NCBI RefSeq assembly: GCF_008641105.1
Contig: NZ_VTTI01000004.1
Span: forward strand, 248,001-312,000
Length of the DNA: 64,000 bases
Direction of reading: 5' to 3'
Origin: Halopseudomonas salina
GTDB taxonomy: Bacteria > Pseudomonadota > Gammaproteobacteria > Pseudomonadales > Pseudomonadaceae
The translations under genes and the position numbers were made by a program. This document shows positions 20,144-30,380 of the stretch, piece by piece. Under the pieces are notes generated by a model. The model saw nothing but the letters and a program-made list of their open reading frames with translations. It was not told the DNA's origin and did no database searches. The stretch's first letter is position 1. Each line of letters begins with the position of its first letter.

Positions 20144-20932
20144 ATGACCGTTACCATCAAGACCCCGGAAGATATCGCTGGCATGCGCGTAGCCGGACGC
20201 CTGGCGGCTGAGGTGCTGGAAATGATCGGTGAGCATGTCAAACCCGGCGTTACCACCGAAGAACTGGACCGCATCTGCCACGACTATATTGTCAATGTGC
20301 AAAAGGCCATCCCGGCTCCACTCAACTACGGCGGCGCACCCGGCCGCATTCCGTTCCCGAAATCGATCTGCACTTCGATCAACCACGTAGTGTGTCACGG
20401 CATCCCGAACGAAAAGCAGCTCAAGAGCGGCGACGCCCTGAATATCGATGTTACCGTCATCAAGGATGGCTATCACGGCGACACCAGCAAGATGTTTCTG
20501 GTCGGCGAAACACCCGAATGGGTTCAGCGCCTTGCACGGGTGACCCAGGAATGCATGTACAAGGGTATTGAAGTGGTTCGCCCTGGCGCGCGCCTGGGGG
20601 ATATCGGCCACGTGATCCAGGAGCACGCCCACGCCAATCATTTCAGCGTGGTCCGCGAATATTGCGGCCATGGCATCGGCAAGGTCTTCCACGAGGACCC
20701 GCAGGTGCTGCATTACGGCCGTCCCGGTACCGGGATGGAGCTCAAGGAAGGCATGACCTTCACCATCGAGCCAATGATCAATCAGGGCCGGCACGAAACC
20801 CGCCTGCTCGGCGATGGCTGGACTGCGATTACCAAGGACCGCAAGCTTTCCGCCCAATGGGAACACACCATCCTGGTAACCGCGGACGGTTATGAGGTAC
20901 TCACACGTCGCCAGGAAGAGACCTTCCAGTAA
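20144..20932 (+). CDS. map: Type I methionine aminopeptidase
   Basis: Map removes the initiator methionine from nascent proteins. The 262-residue enzyme has the full five-residue two-metal site: D102 and D113 ([16 protein letters not shown]), H176 (CGHGIGK), E209 (FTIEP) and E240 (QWEHT). H85 (VCHGIP) is the substrate-contact histidine. There is no N-terminal zinc-finger extension, so it is the short bacterial class Ia. It diverges from rpsB and is followed by glnD after 20 bp. Confidence 0.97.
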   Translation: MTVTIKTPEDIAGMRVAGRLAAEVLEMIGEHVKPGVTTEELDRICHDYIVNVQKAIPAPLNYGGAPGRIPFPKSICTSINHVVCHGIPNEKQLKSGDALNIDVTVIKDGYHGDTSKMFLVGETPEWVQRLARVTQECMYKGIEVVRPGARLGDIGHVIQEHAHANHFSVVREYCGHGIGKVFHEDPQVLHYGRPGTGMELKEGMTFTIEPMINQGRHETRLLGDGWTAITKDRKLSAQWEHTILVTADGYEVLTRRQEETFQ

Positions 20933-20952
20933 ACGACAATCGGGGTAGTCCT

Positions 20953-23652
20953 GTGGATAACGAATTGTTCGACCCGGGCCAGTTTCAGGCTGAACTGGCA
21001 TTGAAGAGCAGCCCTGTAGGCGCATTCAAAAAGGTCATTCGCAATGCGGATACGGTTTTGCGGGCACGCTTTGAAAGCGGTCGCGATATTCACCAACTGA
21101 TCCACGAGCGCGCCTGGTTCACCGACCAGATATTGCGCAAGGCGTGGTCGATCCAGGCTACTACTGACACGCCAGGTATTGCGCTGCTGGCGGTAGGCGG
21201 TTATGGACGTGGCGAACTGCATCCACACTCGGATATCGACCTGCTGATTCTGCTGCGCGAAAGCAATACCGATGCCTATCGCGATTCGATTGAACAGTTT
21301 CTCATGCTGCTCTGGGACATCGGCCTAGAGGTCGGCCAAAGTGTGCGCTCGATCAGCGAATGCCAGGATGAGGCGCGCAACGACATCACTGTGATCACCA
21401 ACCTGATGGAGTCACGCACCCTCTCTGGAGACGAAAGCCTGCGCCAGGCGATGATCGAGGCGCTCAGCGCCAAGCACATGTGGACCGACGCCGAGTTCTT
21501 TCGAGCCAAACGGGCAGAACAACAGCGACGCCACGCCAAGTTCAACGATACCGAATACAACCTTGAGCCCAACGTTAAAAGCTCACCCGGCGGCCTGCGC
21601 GACATCCAGACCATCGGCTGGGTGGCACTGCGGCATTTCGGCACCAACGATCTGCGCGAGCTTGTCGACAGGGGATTTCTCAACGAACCGGAGTACGGCA
21701 TTCTCACGGCAGGCAGGGCTTTTCTCTGGCAGGTGCGATTCGCCCTGCACAATCTGGCTGGGCGGGCGGAAGACCGGCTGCTATTTGACTACCAGCGCAC
21801 TCTGGCCAAACAGCTGGGCTATGAAGATAACGACAGCAAGCTAGCAGTCGAACGTTTCATGCAGAAGTACTACCGGATCGTAATGTCCCTGTCAGAACTC
21901 AACGATCTGCTTATGCAGCATTTCGAGGAGATACTGCTGCGCGATGCCGAAACGACCGAAATCGAACCATTGAACTCGCGATTCCAGATACGCAACCACT
22001 ATATTGAAGTAACGCACCCCGAGGTATTCAAACGCACCCCTTTTGCCCTTTTGGAAATTTTCCTGTTGATGGCGCAGAACCCTGAGATCCGCGGTGTGCG
22101 CGCCGACAGCATTCGTCTGCTGCGCGACCATAGGCGCCTGATCGACGATGCCTTCCGTGCCGACATTCGCAATACCAGTCTGTTCGTCGAGCTCTTCCGC
22201 TGCAAAGAAGGCATTCACCGCAATCTGCGCCGCATGAACCGTTACGGCATTCTCGGCCGCTATCTGCCCGAGTTCGGCAAGATTGTCGGCCAGATGCAGC
22301 ATGATCTGTTCCACATCTACACCGTCGATGCCCATACACTCAATCTGATCAAGCACTTGCGCAAGCTGAATCAGCCCGAGTATCAGGAAAAGTACCCCCT
22401 GGCCTGGCGTATCTTCTGTCGGCTGCCTAAACCTGACCTGCTCTATATGGCGGGCCTCTACCACGATATCGCCAAGGGCCGCGGTGGCGATCACTCGGAA
22501 CTCGGCGCGGTGGACGCAATGGCGTTCTGTCAGCGTCACCAGCTGCCGGCCTGGGACTCGCACCTGATCAGCTGGCTGGTGGAAAACCATCTGATCATGT
22601 CGACTACCGCCCAGCGCAAGGACATTTCCGACCCGCAGGTGATCCACGACTTTGCCGTGCACATCGGCAATCAGGTGCGGCTGGACTACCTGTATGTACT
22701 GACTATCGCCGACATCAATGCGACCAACCCGACGCTATGGAATTCCTGGCGTGCATCCCTGCTGCGTCAGCTCTATACCGAAACCAAGCGCGCCCTGCGC
22801 CGCGGCCTGGAAAACCCACCGGATCGCGAGGAGCACGTACGCCAGACGCAGCATGCGGCCCTCGACATTCTGGTGCGCAGTGGCGTCGAGGAAGAGGACG
22901 CCGAAGAACTCTGGGAGCAGTTGGGCGAGGATTACTTCCTGCGCCACACCGCCAGCGACGTCGCCTGGCATACCGAGGCCATTGTCCAGCATCCTGACCG
23001 TAACGGGCCGTTGGTGCTGATCAAGGAAACTGCCCAGCGCGAGTTCGAGGGTGCCACGCAGATATTCATTTACACCCCCGAGCAACACGACCTCTTTGCC
23101 GTGACCGTGGCGGCGATGGACCAGCTCAACCTGAGCATTCAGGATGCGCGCATCATTACCTCGACCAACCGCTTCAGCCTGGACACCTACATTGTGCTGG
23201 ACGCCGATGGCAGCTCGATCGGCGACAGCCCCGAGCGCATTCGCCAGATCAAGCATGATCTGATCGAGGCCCTGGCCGACCCAGATGCCTACCCCTCGAT
23301 TATCCAGCGCCTGGTACCGCGCCAGCTCAAGCACTTCTCTTTTGCGCCCGAGGTAACCATCTTCAATGCCCCGGAGCGCCAGCATACGATTCTCGAGCTC
23401 AGCGCACCGGACCGGCCGGGACTGCTCGCACGAATGGGTCGCATTCTGCTGGACTTTGACATCAACGTGCAGAACGCCAAGATCGTCACCCTGGGCGAGC
23501 GCGTGGATGACGTGTTTGTGATAACCGATGCAAACAATCAGGCCCTGTCTGATCCGGAGCTGTGTCGCCGACTACAAAACACCATCGTGGAAACGCTCGG
23601 CAACTCCAGTGGCCAGGCGCAACCCTCCATGCCCAGCCAGATCCTGATCTGA
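20953..23652 (+). CDS. glnD: Bifunctional uridylyltransferase/uridylyl-removing enzyme (PII)
   Basis: GlnD senses glutamine and adds UMP to, or removes it from, PII proteins, setting GlnA and NtrBC activity. The start is GTG at 20953. The 899-residue protein has a nucleotidyltransferase domain with GGYGRGEL at 82-89 and the metal dyad D94/D96. An HD hydrolase domain carries H504-D505 ([15 protein letters not shown]). Two C-terminal ACT domains start near 703 and 811 (the second with [15 protein letters not shown]) and bind glutamine. Domain order and length are standard. It is followed after 12 bp by dapC. Confidence 0.97.
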   Translation: MDNELFDPGQFQAELALKSSPVGAFKKVIRNADTVLRARFESGRDIHQLIHERAWFTDQILRKAWSIQATTDTPGIALLAVGGYGRGELHPHSDIDLLILLRESNTDAYRDSIEQFLMLLWDIGLEVGQSVRSISECQDEARNDITVITNLMESRTLSGDESLRQAMIEALSAKHMWTDAEFFRAKRAEQQRRHAKFNDTEYNLEPNVKSSPGGLRDIQTIGWVALRHFGTNDLRELVDRGFLNEPEYGILTAGRAFLWQVRFALHNLAGRAEDRLLFDYQRTLAKQLGYEDNDSKLAVERFMQKYYRIVMSLSELNDLLMQHFEEILLRDAETTEIEPLNSRFQIRNHYIEVTHPEVFKRTPFALLEIFLLMAQNPEIRGVRADSIRLLRDHRRLIDDAFRADIRNTSLFVELFRCKEGIHRNLRRMNRYGILGRYLPEFGKIVGQMQHDLFHIYTVDAHTLNLIKHLRKLNQPEYQEKYPLAWRIFCRLPKPDLLYMAGLYHDIAKGRGGDHSELGAVDAMAFCQRHQLPAWDSHLISWLVENHLIMSTTAQRKDISDPQVIHDFAVHIGNQVRLDYLYVLTIADINATNPTLWNSWRASLLRQLYTETKRALRRGLENPPDREEHVRQTQHAALDILVRSGVEEEDAEELWEQLGEDYFLRHTASDVAWHTEAIVQHPDRNGPLVLIKETAQREFEGATQIFIYTPEQHDLFAVTVAAMDQLNLSIQDARIITSTNRFSLDTYIVLDADGSSIGDSPERIRQIKHDLIEALADPDAYPSIIQRLVPRQLKHFSFAPEVTIFNAPERQHTILELSAPDRPGLLARMGRILLDFDINVQNAKIVTLGERVDDVFVITDANNQALSDPELCRRLQNTIVETLGNSSGQAQPSMPSQILI

Positions 23653-23664
23653 GGAAGACATATA

Positions 23665-24861
23665 ATGAATACCGATCTGGACCGCTTGCAGCCTTATCCC
23701 TTTGAAAAGCTGCGCGCATTGATCGCAGATGTGACGCCCAACCCCGGGCTGCGCCCGATTGCGCTCTCGATTGGTGAGCCCAAGCATCCCTCACCGCCCT
23801 TTGTGCTGCAGACACTGGCTGACAATCTGGACAAGGCAGCAGTCTACCCAACAACTCTGGGTATCACGGAGCTGCGCCAGGGCATTGCCGACTGGCTCAA
23901 GCGTCGCTTCCAGCTCACGCATGTAGACCCTGCAACACAGATAATCCCGGTCAACGGCACCCGCGAGGCGCTGTTTTCCTTCACTCAGGCGATGGTCAGG
24001 CGCGATCCTGAAGGCCTGGTCGTCAGTCCCAATCCGTTCTACCAGATCTACGAAGGAGCAGCCTTTCTCGCCGGAGTGGAGCCCCATTACCTTGCCTGTG
24101 ACGCGGGCAATGGCTTTGTACCCGATTTCGACAAGGTGCCTGAGTCGATCTGGCAGCGCTGCCAGGTCCTGTTCATCTGCACACCCGGCAACCCAACCGG
24201 CGCCGTAATGCCACTCGCCACGCTGCAGAAACTGATCAAGCTGGCAGACCTGCACGACTTCTTTATCGCTTCGGATGAATGCTACAGCGAGATTCATGCC
24301 CCCGGGGCAATCGGCCCGGTCGGACTACTCCAGGCCTGCGCGGCAATGGGCAGGGATGATTACGCACGCTGCGTGGTGTTCCACAGCCTGTCAAAGCGCT
24401 CCAACCTGCCAGGTCTGCGCTCGGGCTTTGTCGCCGGCGACGCCAACCTGCTACGGCCCTATCTGACATACCGTACCTATCACGGCTGCGCAATGCCGAT
24501 TCAGAGCCAAATGGCCAGTCTTGCCGCCTGGGGGGACGAAGACCATGTGGTCGAAAATCGCCGCCAATATCAGGCAAAATTTGATGCAGTGCTGGATATA
24601 CTGAATGGCGTGATGGACGTCGAACGACCGGACGCCGGCTTTTACCTTTGGCCACGAACATTGATCGATGACTGCGAGTTTACCCGGCGCCTACTCGCTG
24701 AGCAGAATGTGGCTGTGGTACCCGGCAGTTTCCTTTCCCGGGAAATTGACGGGTATAATCCCGGCGCTGGACGAGTTCGCATGGCGCTCGTAGCCCCGCT
24801 CGCCGACTGTATCGAGGCGGCGCAGCGCATCCGTCAGTTCATCGAGGACCTGGAAAAATGA
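23665..24861 (+). CDS. dapC: Succinyldiaminopimelate transaminase
   Basis: DapC is a fold-type I PLP aminotransferase that forms N-succinyl-LL-diaminopimelate in lysine and peptidoglycan synthesis. The 398-residue protein shows the start LQPYPFEKLRAL, the PNPFYQIYEGA loop, CTPGNPTG and the PLP lysine K244 in SLSKRSNLPGLRSG. Assignment as DapC, and not another class I/II aminotransferase, rests on the neighbours dapD and the ArsC-like gene, an order kept in Pseudomonas. The 3' end overlaps the next gene as ATGA. Confidence 0.93.
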   Translation: MNTDLDRLQPYPFEKLRALIADVTPNPGLRPIALSIGEPKHPSPPFVLQTLADNLDKAAVYPTTLGITELRQGIADWLKRRFQLTHVDPATQIIPVNGTREALFSFTQAMVRRDPEGLVVSPNPFYQIYEGAAFLAGVEPHYLACDAGNGFVPDFDKVPESIWQRCQVLFICTPGNPTGAVMPLATLQKLIKLADLHDFFIASDECYSEIHAPGAIGPVGLLQACAAMGRDDYARCVVFHSLSKRSNLPGLRSGFVAGDANLLRPYLTYRTYHGCAMPIQSQMASLAAWGDEDHVVENRRQYQAKFDAVLDILNGVMDVERPDAGFYLWPRTLIDDCEFTRRLLAEQNVAVVPGSFLSREIDGYNPGAGRVRMALVAPLADCIEAAQRIRQFIEDLEK

Positions 24862-25202
24862 TCACCCTCTACGGCATCAAGGCCTGCGATACGATGAAAA
24901 AGGCTCGCGCCTGGCTGGATGAAAAGGGCGTGAGTTATCAGTTTCATGACTACAAGAAAGACGGCATCGACACTGAAAGGCTGGCCGCCTGGTGCGCAGA
25001 GCATGGTTGGGAGACCATCCTCAACCGTCAGGGTACAACCTATCGCAAGCTGAGTGACGACGAAAAAAGCGATATCGATACGGAAAAGGCTATCGCCCTG
25101 ATGCAGCTCAATCCGTCAATGATCAAGAGACCGGTACTCGATATCGGTTCGAAGCGTCTGGTGGGTTTCAAGCCCGACCTCTATGCCGCCGAATTCGAAT
25201 GA
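24858..25202 (+). CDS. ArsC/Spx-family reductase-like protein (YffB type)
   Basis: This 114-residue protein has a thioredoxin-like ArsC fold: ITLYGIKACDTMKKARAWLDEKG at the N-terminus, FHDYKKDGID, and the cis-Pro region MIKRPVLDIG. Only one cysteine (C10, followed by DTM) occupies the redox motif; there is no CxxC. C46 (AAWCAEHGW) is the only other cysteine. Such YffB/YfgD-type proteins are annotated as arsenate reductase-like without proven arsenate activity. It overlaps dapC by 4 bases and precedes dapD by 32 bp, so it travels with lysine synthesis genes. A role in arsenic resistance is not supported by context. Confidence 0.85.
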   Translation: MITLYGIKACDTMKKARAWLDEKGVSYQFHDYKKDGIDTERLAAWCAEHGWETILNRQGTTYRKLSDDEKSDIDTEKAIALMQLNPSMIKRPVLDIGSKRLVGFKPDLYAAEFE

Positions 25203-25234
25203 CCCATGCACCAACAGAATCCAAGGAATAACGA

Positions 25235-26269
25235 ATGAGCGAATGTTTCAGCCTGGCCTTTGGTATCGGTACCCAGAACACTGCAGGTGAATGGCTCGAG
25301 GTTTACTACCCCCAGCCGCTGCTCAACCCCGAGCCGGCAATGGTCAAGGTAGTAGCCGAGGTGCTTGGTTACAGCGGTGGCAATCAGGCCATCGACCTGA
25401 CCGCCAGCCAGTGCAGCGCGCTCGCCGACGCTTTGAAGAAAGCTGACTTCGCCGAAGCGGGAGCGTTGGTCAGCCAACTTGAGGGCAGCAGCCGTCCGCT
25501 GGTTGCCACCGTACTGGAAACCGACGCTGCACCAGTTTCTACACCTGAGGCCTACCTCAAACTGCATCTGCTGTCGCACCGCCTGGTCAAACCCCACGGC
25601 GTAGTGCTGGCCGGCATATTCCCGTTGCTGCCCAATGTCGCCTGGACCAACCAGGGCGCCATCGACATTAACGAGCTACCCCAGCGTCAACTCGCCGCTC
25701 GTATGGCAGGCCAGATGCTCAATGTATTGAGCATCGACAAGTTCCCCTCGATGACGGACTACGTGGTGCCTACCGGCGTACGTATCGCCAATACCGCACG
25801 TGTGCGTCTAGGCGCCTATGTCGGCGAGGGTACAACGGTGATGCATGAAGGCTTTATCAACTTCAATGCCGGCACTGCGGGCACCAGCATGGTCGAAGGC
25901 CGTATCTCCGCTGGCGTATTCGTTGGCAAGGGTTCCGACCTGGGTGGCGGCTGCTCGACCATGGGTACCCTGTCGGGCGGCGGCAATATCGTCATTTCCA
26001 TCGGCGAGGGCTGCCTGATCGGTGCCAACGCCGGTATCGGTATTCCCCTGGGTGACCGCTGCACCATCGAGGCAGGTCTGTACATCACCGCCGGTATCAA
26101 GGTTGCACTACTGGATGACGCCGACAACCTGGTGGAAATCGTCAAGGCCCGCGATCTGGCCAGCCAGCCGGACCTGCTGTTCCGCCGTAATTCCCAGACC
26201 GGCTCGATCGAGTGCAAGACCAACAAGAGTTCGATCCAGTTGAACGAGATGCTGCACGCGCATAACTGA
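25235..26269 (+). CDS. dapD: 2,3,4,5-tetrahydropyridine-2,6-dicarboxylate N-succinyltransferase
   Basis: DapD succinylates tetrahydrodipicolinate, the step before DapC. The 344-residue protein is the longer Pseudomonas/actinobacterial form with an extra N-terminal domain (about 1-165). It then has a left-handed beta-helix rich in hexapeptides (VRLGAYVGEGTTVMHEGFINFNAG from about 188) and a C-terminal tail. The ATG has AAGGAAT upstream. A well-formed terminator lies 65 bp after the stop, so the glnD-dapC-dapD plus-strand run ends here. Confidence 0.96.
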   Translation: MSECFSLAFGIGTQNTAGEWLEVYYPQPLLNPEPAMVKVVAEVLGYSGGNQAIDLTASQCSALADALKKADFAEAGALVSQLEGSSRPLVATVLETDAAPVSTPEAYLKLHLLSHRLVKPHGVVLAGIFPLLPNVAWTNQGAIDINELPQRQLAARMAGQMLNVLSIDKFPSMTDYVVPTGVRIANTARVRLGAYVGEGTTVMHEGFINFNAGTAGTSMVEGRISAGVFVGKGSDLGGGCSTMGTLSGGGNIVISIGEGCLIGANAGIGIPLGDRCTIEAGLYITAGIKVALLDDADNLVEIVKARDLASQPDLLFRRNSQTGSIECKTNKSSIQLNEMLHAHN

Positions 26270-26273
26270 GAGC

Positions 26274-26301
26274 GGCAAGCTTCAAGCTACAAGCCGCAAG
26301 T
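26274..26301. repeat. 7-bp tandem repeat array, four CAAGC-type units
   Basis: Four contiguous heptads ending in CAAGC or CAAGT occupy 26274-26301, starting 4 bp after the dapD stop. They are the complement of the array at 26482-26558. Confidence 0.75.
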
Positions 26302-26333
26302 TGACCGAGTGTGCTGCACGCACCGTGAAAAGA

Positions 26334-26363
26334 CCCGCTCCGAATTGTCGGGCGGGCTTTTTT
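26334..26363 (+). terminator. Rho-independent terminator after dapD
   Basis: CCCGC-T-CCGA pairs with TCGG-GCGGG around an ATTG loop (9 bp with one bulged T), followed by CTTTTTTT. Position and orientation fit the end of the dapC-dapD transcript. Confidence 0.88.
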
Positions 26364-26373
26364 ATTCGAGGGC

Positions 26374-26401
26374 TGCAAGCCTCAAGCCGCAAGCTACAAG
26401 C
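26374..26401. repeat. 7-bp tandem repeat array, four CAAGC units
   Basis: Four contiguous heptads (TGCAAGC, CTCAAGC, CGCAAGC, TACAAGC) start exactly 100 bp after the first array, in the same orientation, and bracket the dapD terminator with it. Confidence 0.75.
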
Positions 26402-26481
26402 TGATCGCGTTACCTAACCCCTCAGTGCATGAAAAAACACTCTGCTCTTTCTCGGGGGTTTTGTTTTTGACTTTGGTGTCT

Positions 26482-26558
26482 AGCTTCTGGCTTGTGGCTT
26501 GTGGCTTGTGGCTTGCCGCTTGAGGCTTGTAGCTTGCGGCTTGCGGCTCAGCGCTTGC
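26482..26558. repeat. 7-bp tandem repeat array, eleven GCTTG-type units
   Basis: Eleven heptads of the form (A/G)GCTTGY run without a gap from 26482 to 26558, inverted relative to the two smaller arrays. The last units overlap the tcdA stop codon (26548-26550) and its final Lys and Arg codons. An AACCCC/GGGGTT inverted repeat with a following T-rich tract (26416-26467) lies just before it. Similar degenerate heptad arrays are common between convergent Pseudomonas genes, where they are often mistranslated as short proteins. Confidence 0.8.
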
Positions 26559-27360
26559 GGCTGAGAATCCGGTCAACCAGCCTCGCCGCAACCACCAGCC
26601 CGAAAGTCCCGGTAACCATCGATACCGCGCCGAGACCGCCTTCACAGTCGAGTTTGACCGAGTCACCAGCAAAGCTTTTCTCGTGGCATACGCTGCCATC
26701 CGGCGCGGGGTAGCGCAGCTGTTCGGTGGAGTAGACGCACGGAACGCCAAAGCTGCGTTTGCTGCCCGCTTTGGGGAAATTATGATTGCGCCGCAGCTGG
26801 GAGCGCGCCTTGGCAGCCAACGGGTCATTGGTGGTTCTGGACAGATCGGATACGGTAACCTGGGTCGGGTCGATCTGGCCTGCAGCGCCGCCGGCCGTCA
26901 CAATGGGGATGCGCCTGCGCCGACACCAGGCAATCAATTCCACCTTGGACTTCACGCTATCGATACAATCGGCGACCCCGTCCAGGTCCTCGGTGATGTA
27001 GTCAGGCAGCGTACGGTCGGTGACAAAATCCATCACCGCCCGCACATCACAATCAGGATTAATCGCCCTGAGGCGCTCGGCCATCACCTCGACCTTGGGC
27101 CGGCCAATCTGACCGGTCATCGCTGGTAGCTGACGATTGGTATTGGTCTGGCAAACCTCGTCCAGATCGATCAGGGTAATACGGCCGATCCCCGTACGTC
27201 CCAATGCCTCAGCAGCCCATGAGCCCACCCCGCCGATGCCGACCACGGCAATATGAGTGCGCCGCAGTTGCTCGAACGCCTCACGCCCATACAGCCGCGC
27301 TATCCCGCCAAAGCGCGGGTCGTCGGTGGTCGGGTCAGCTATCGCGATATCTTTGGCCAT
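26548..27360 (-). CDS. tcdA: tRNA threonylcarbamoyladenosine dehydratase
   Basis: TcdA (CsdL) cyclises t6A37 in ANN-decoding tRNAs to ct6A using ATP. The ATG at 27358-27360 has AGAGG 5 bases upstream and gives 270 residues; a GTG two codons earlier is less likely. The E1-like Rossmann motif VVGIGGVGSWAAEAL starts at about residue 39. The arginine region TNRQLPA, the loop DCIDSVKSKVELI and a late CEGGLGA motif follow. The csdA/csdE sulfur-transfer genes that commonly neighbour it are not present. The 3' end runs into a heptad repeat array. Confidence 0.95.
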   Translation of the reverse strand: MAKDIAIADPTTDDPRFGGIARLYGREAFEQLRRTHIAVVGIGGVGSWAAEALGRTGIGRITLIDLDEVCQTNTNRQLPAMTGQIGRPKVEVMAERLRAINPDCDVRAVMDFVTDRTLPDYITEDLDGVADCIDSVKSKVELIAWCRRRRIPIVTAGGAAGQIDPTQVTVSDLSRTTNDPLAAKARSQLRRNHNFPKAGSKRSFGVPCVYSTEQLRYPAPDGSVCHEKSFAGDSVKLDCEGGLGAVSMVTGTFGLVVAARLVDRILSRKR

Positions 27361-27474
27361 GGGCACCTCTGAAAAAATACCGGAAGATTATAACCCACCA
27401 GACTCGACCCGGCTCAAACCCTCAGGACCCTCAGGTGTTAAGATAGCGGCCGCCACTATTCGTCTGGAGCTCCC

Positions 27475-28197
27475 ATGGGCCTGTTGTTTGAAGAAATCGA
27501 TATCCAGCCTTCGGCCATCGGTGAGATTTCCCTGCGAAGACGCCGCATACCGGCACTCGGCGACCGGGACATCTACGAGGTCAAGCTCGGCGAAGAGTTT
27601 CTGATGTCGAGCATGTTCTACGAGGCCGAGATCGCCCTCGCCGATCTGGGTCTGGCTGCATTAGCGGGGGCAAATCTGGATGTCGTCATCGGTGGCCTCG
27701 GGCTCGGCTATACCGCTGTTGCAGCACTGCAGGACAAGCGCGTCAGCGAACTGCTGATCGTTGATTATCTGGATACGGTTATCCGCTGGCACCAGGAGGA
27801 GAAGGTCCCCCTCGGCAAGGAGCTCAACGCAGACCCACGCAGCCGCTATGTGCACGGCAGCTTCTTCGATCTCGCCGTCGAGGCGGGCGCGGGGTTCGAT
27901 CCGCAGCAGCCAGGCAGGCTATTCGATGCGATACTGCTGGATATCGACCATTCACCACGCGCCTTGCTGCACCACTCCAATGCCAGCTTCTACACGGTCG
28001 ACAATCTCCGCGCAATGAGCCGCCAATTGAGAACCGGTGGCGTATTTGCACTCTGGTCACAGGACCCGCCGGACGCCGAGTTCATGCAGGTGATGGAGGC
28101 GGTATTTCACAGTAGCACTGCCCATGTAGTCCCTTTCTTCAATCCGTTCCAGAACGGTGAAGCCACCAATACCATCTATGTTGGAGTCAAAGCCTGA
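27475..28197 (+). CDS. Spermidine synthase-like class I methyltransferase-fold protein
   Basis: The 240-residue protein has a Rossmann glycine motif (VVIGGLGLGYTA, 70-81), an acidic strand end (LLIVDYLDTVIRWHQE) and an ILLDIDHSP motif, matching the spermidine synthase superfamily. The N-terminal strand domain of true SpeE is reduced to roughly 65 residues. Substrate is unknown; neither polyamine synthesis nor methylation can be asserted. The ATG has GGAG upstream. Its stop overlaps the rlmF start (TGATG), so it is translated together with an rRNA methyltransferase, which may hint at a linked role. Confidence 0.8.
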   Translation: MGLLFEEIDIQPSAIGEISLRRRRIPALGDRDIYEVKLGEEFLMSSMFYEAEIALADLGLAALAGANLDVVIGGLGLGYTAVAALQDKRVSELLIVDYLDTVIRWHQEEKVPLGKELNADPRSRYVHGSFFDLAVEAGAGFDPQQPGRLFDAILLDIDHSPRALLHHSNASFYTVDNLRAMSRQLRTGGVFALWSQDPPDAEFMQVMEAVFHSSTAHVVPFFNPFQNGEATNTIYVGVKA

Positions 28198-29147
28198 TGC
28201 CCTTCCACCCCCGCAACAAGCACAAGGGGCATTACAACCTTGGCACCCTGGCGGCCGCCAATCCGGCGCTCAAGCCATTGATTATTCCCGGCAAGACCGG
28301 GGAGCGCACGCTGGACTTCAGCAAAGCAGAGGCTGTCCTTGAACTCAACCGGGCGCTGCTGGCTACCCAGTACGGGATACAGAAGTGGGACATACCCGCG
28401 GGTTACCTGTGCCCACCGATACCGGGTCGCGCCGATTACCTGCACACCCTGGCCGACCTGCTGGGCGACAGCCACGACGGTCAGATACCCACGGGCCCGA
28501 CCCTGGTGGGACTGGACATCGGCACCGGAGCCAATCTGGTCTATCCGCTGATCGGTCAGCATGAATATCAGTGGCGTTTTGTCGGCAGCGACATTGATCA
28601 GAAGGCATTGGACAATGCCAAACGCATTCTCACTGATAATCCCAAGGTGCAACCGCATATAAGCCTGCGCCACCAGTCCCATCCCGACAGCATTTTCCGG
28701 GGCGTTATCGAGCTGGATGAACGGTTCGACTTTACCCTCTGCAATCCGCCATTTCACCCAAGCGCAGGCGCGGCCAAGGATGCCAATCGGCAAAAATGGC
28801 AAAAACTCAACAAGGGCAAGGCGCTGGATGACAACCCGGGCCTGAATTTCGGCGGACAGAGCACCGAGCTGATCTGCAATGGTGGAGAAAGCGGATTTCT
28901 GGCCCGCATGATCACCGAAAGCGCCGGACTGGCGCAGCAGGTATTCTGGTTCAGCAGTCTGGTATCCAAGGCTGCCAATGTAGCCGCGCTGGAGAAGCAA
29001 CTGCGCGAACTGGGCGCGACAGACGTCCGTGCCCTGGACATGGCCCAGGGGGAAAAACACAGCAGACTCCTGGCCTGGACCTTCCTCGACAAGAAGCAGC
29101 GCCGGGCCTGGCGCAAGGCGCGCTGGCCACAACCACACAAAGTTTGA
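28197..29147 (+). CDS. rlmF: 23S rRNA (adenine(1618)-N(6))-methyltransferase
   Basis: RlmF methylates A1618 of 23S rRNA. The 316-residue protein starts with the family sequence FHPRNKHKGHYNL, shows the SAM-binding motif LDIGTGAN (106-113) and the adenine-N6 catalytic motif NPPF (183-186), and ends with the basic RRAWRKARW region. The length is typical. It follows the spermidine-synthase-like gene by a 1-base TGATG overlap and is separated by 96 bp from dapE. Confidence 0.95.
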   Translation: MPFHPRNKHKGHYNLGTLAAANPALKPLIIPGKTGERTLDFSKAEAVLELNRALLATQYGIQKWDIPAGYLCPPIPGRADYLHTLADLLGDSHDGQIPTGPTLVGLDIGTGANLVYPLIGQHEYQWRFVGSDIDQKALDNAKRILTDNPKVQPHISLRHQSHPDSIFRGVIELDERFDFTLCNPPFHPSAGAAKDANRQKWQKLNKGKALDDNPGLNFGGQSTELICNGGESGFLARMITESAGLAQQVFWFSSLVSKAANVAALEKQLRELGATDVRALDMAQGEKHSRLLAWTFLDKKQRRAWRKARWPQPHKV

Positions 29148-29206
29148 AGCTCTGCCCGGGCCGGAGCAGCAGGCGTCTGGAGATGAGGTTTCCGACGCCA
29201 GTCTGC

Positions 29207-29212
29207 TATCAT
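29207..29212 (+). promoter_or_regulatory. Possible -10 element upstream of dapE
   Basis: TGCTATCAT is an extended -10 type sequence 32 bp before the dapE ATG. No convincing -35 is visible. Confidence 0.35.
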
Positions 29213-29222
29213 GGCGCGGTAA

Positions 29223-30379
<1,157 letters not shown>

Positions 30380-30380
<1 letters not shown>

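Noticed and set aside
24858..25202. Arsenic resistance gene
   Set aside because: ArsC-like fold only; no arsR, arsB or arsH nearby and a lone redox cysteine.
26274..26558. CRISPR array
   Set aside because: Repeats are contiguous 7-bp units with no spacers and no cas genes nearby.
26394..26828. 144-codon minus-strand frame ending in repeated KPQAAS-type residues
   Set aside because: Translation of the heptad repeat array plus tcdA in another frame.
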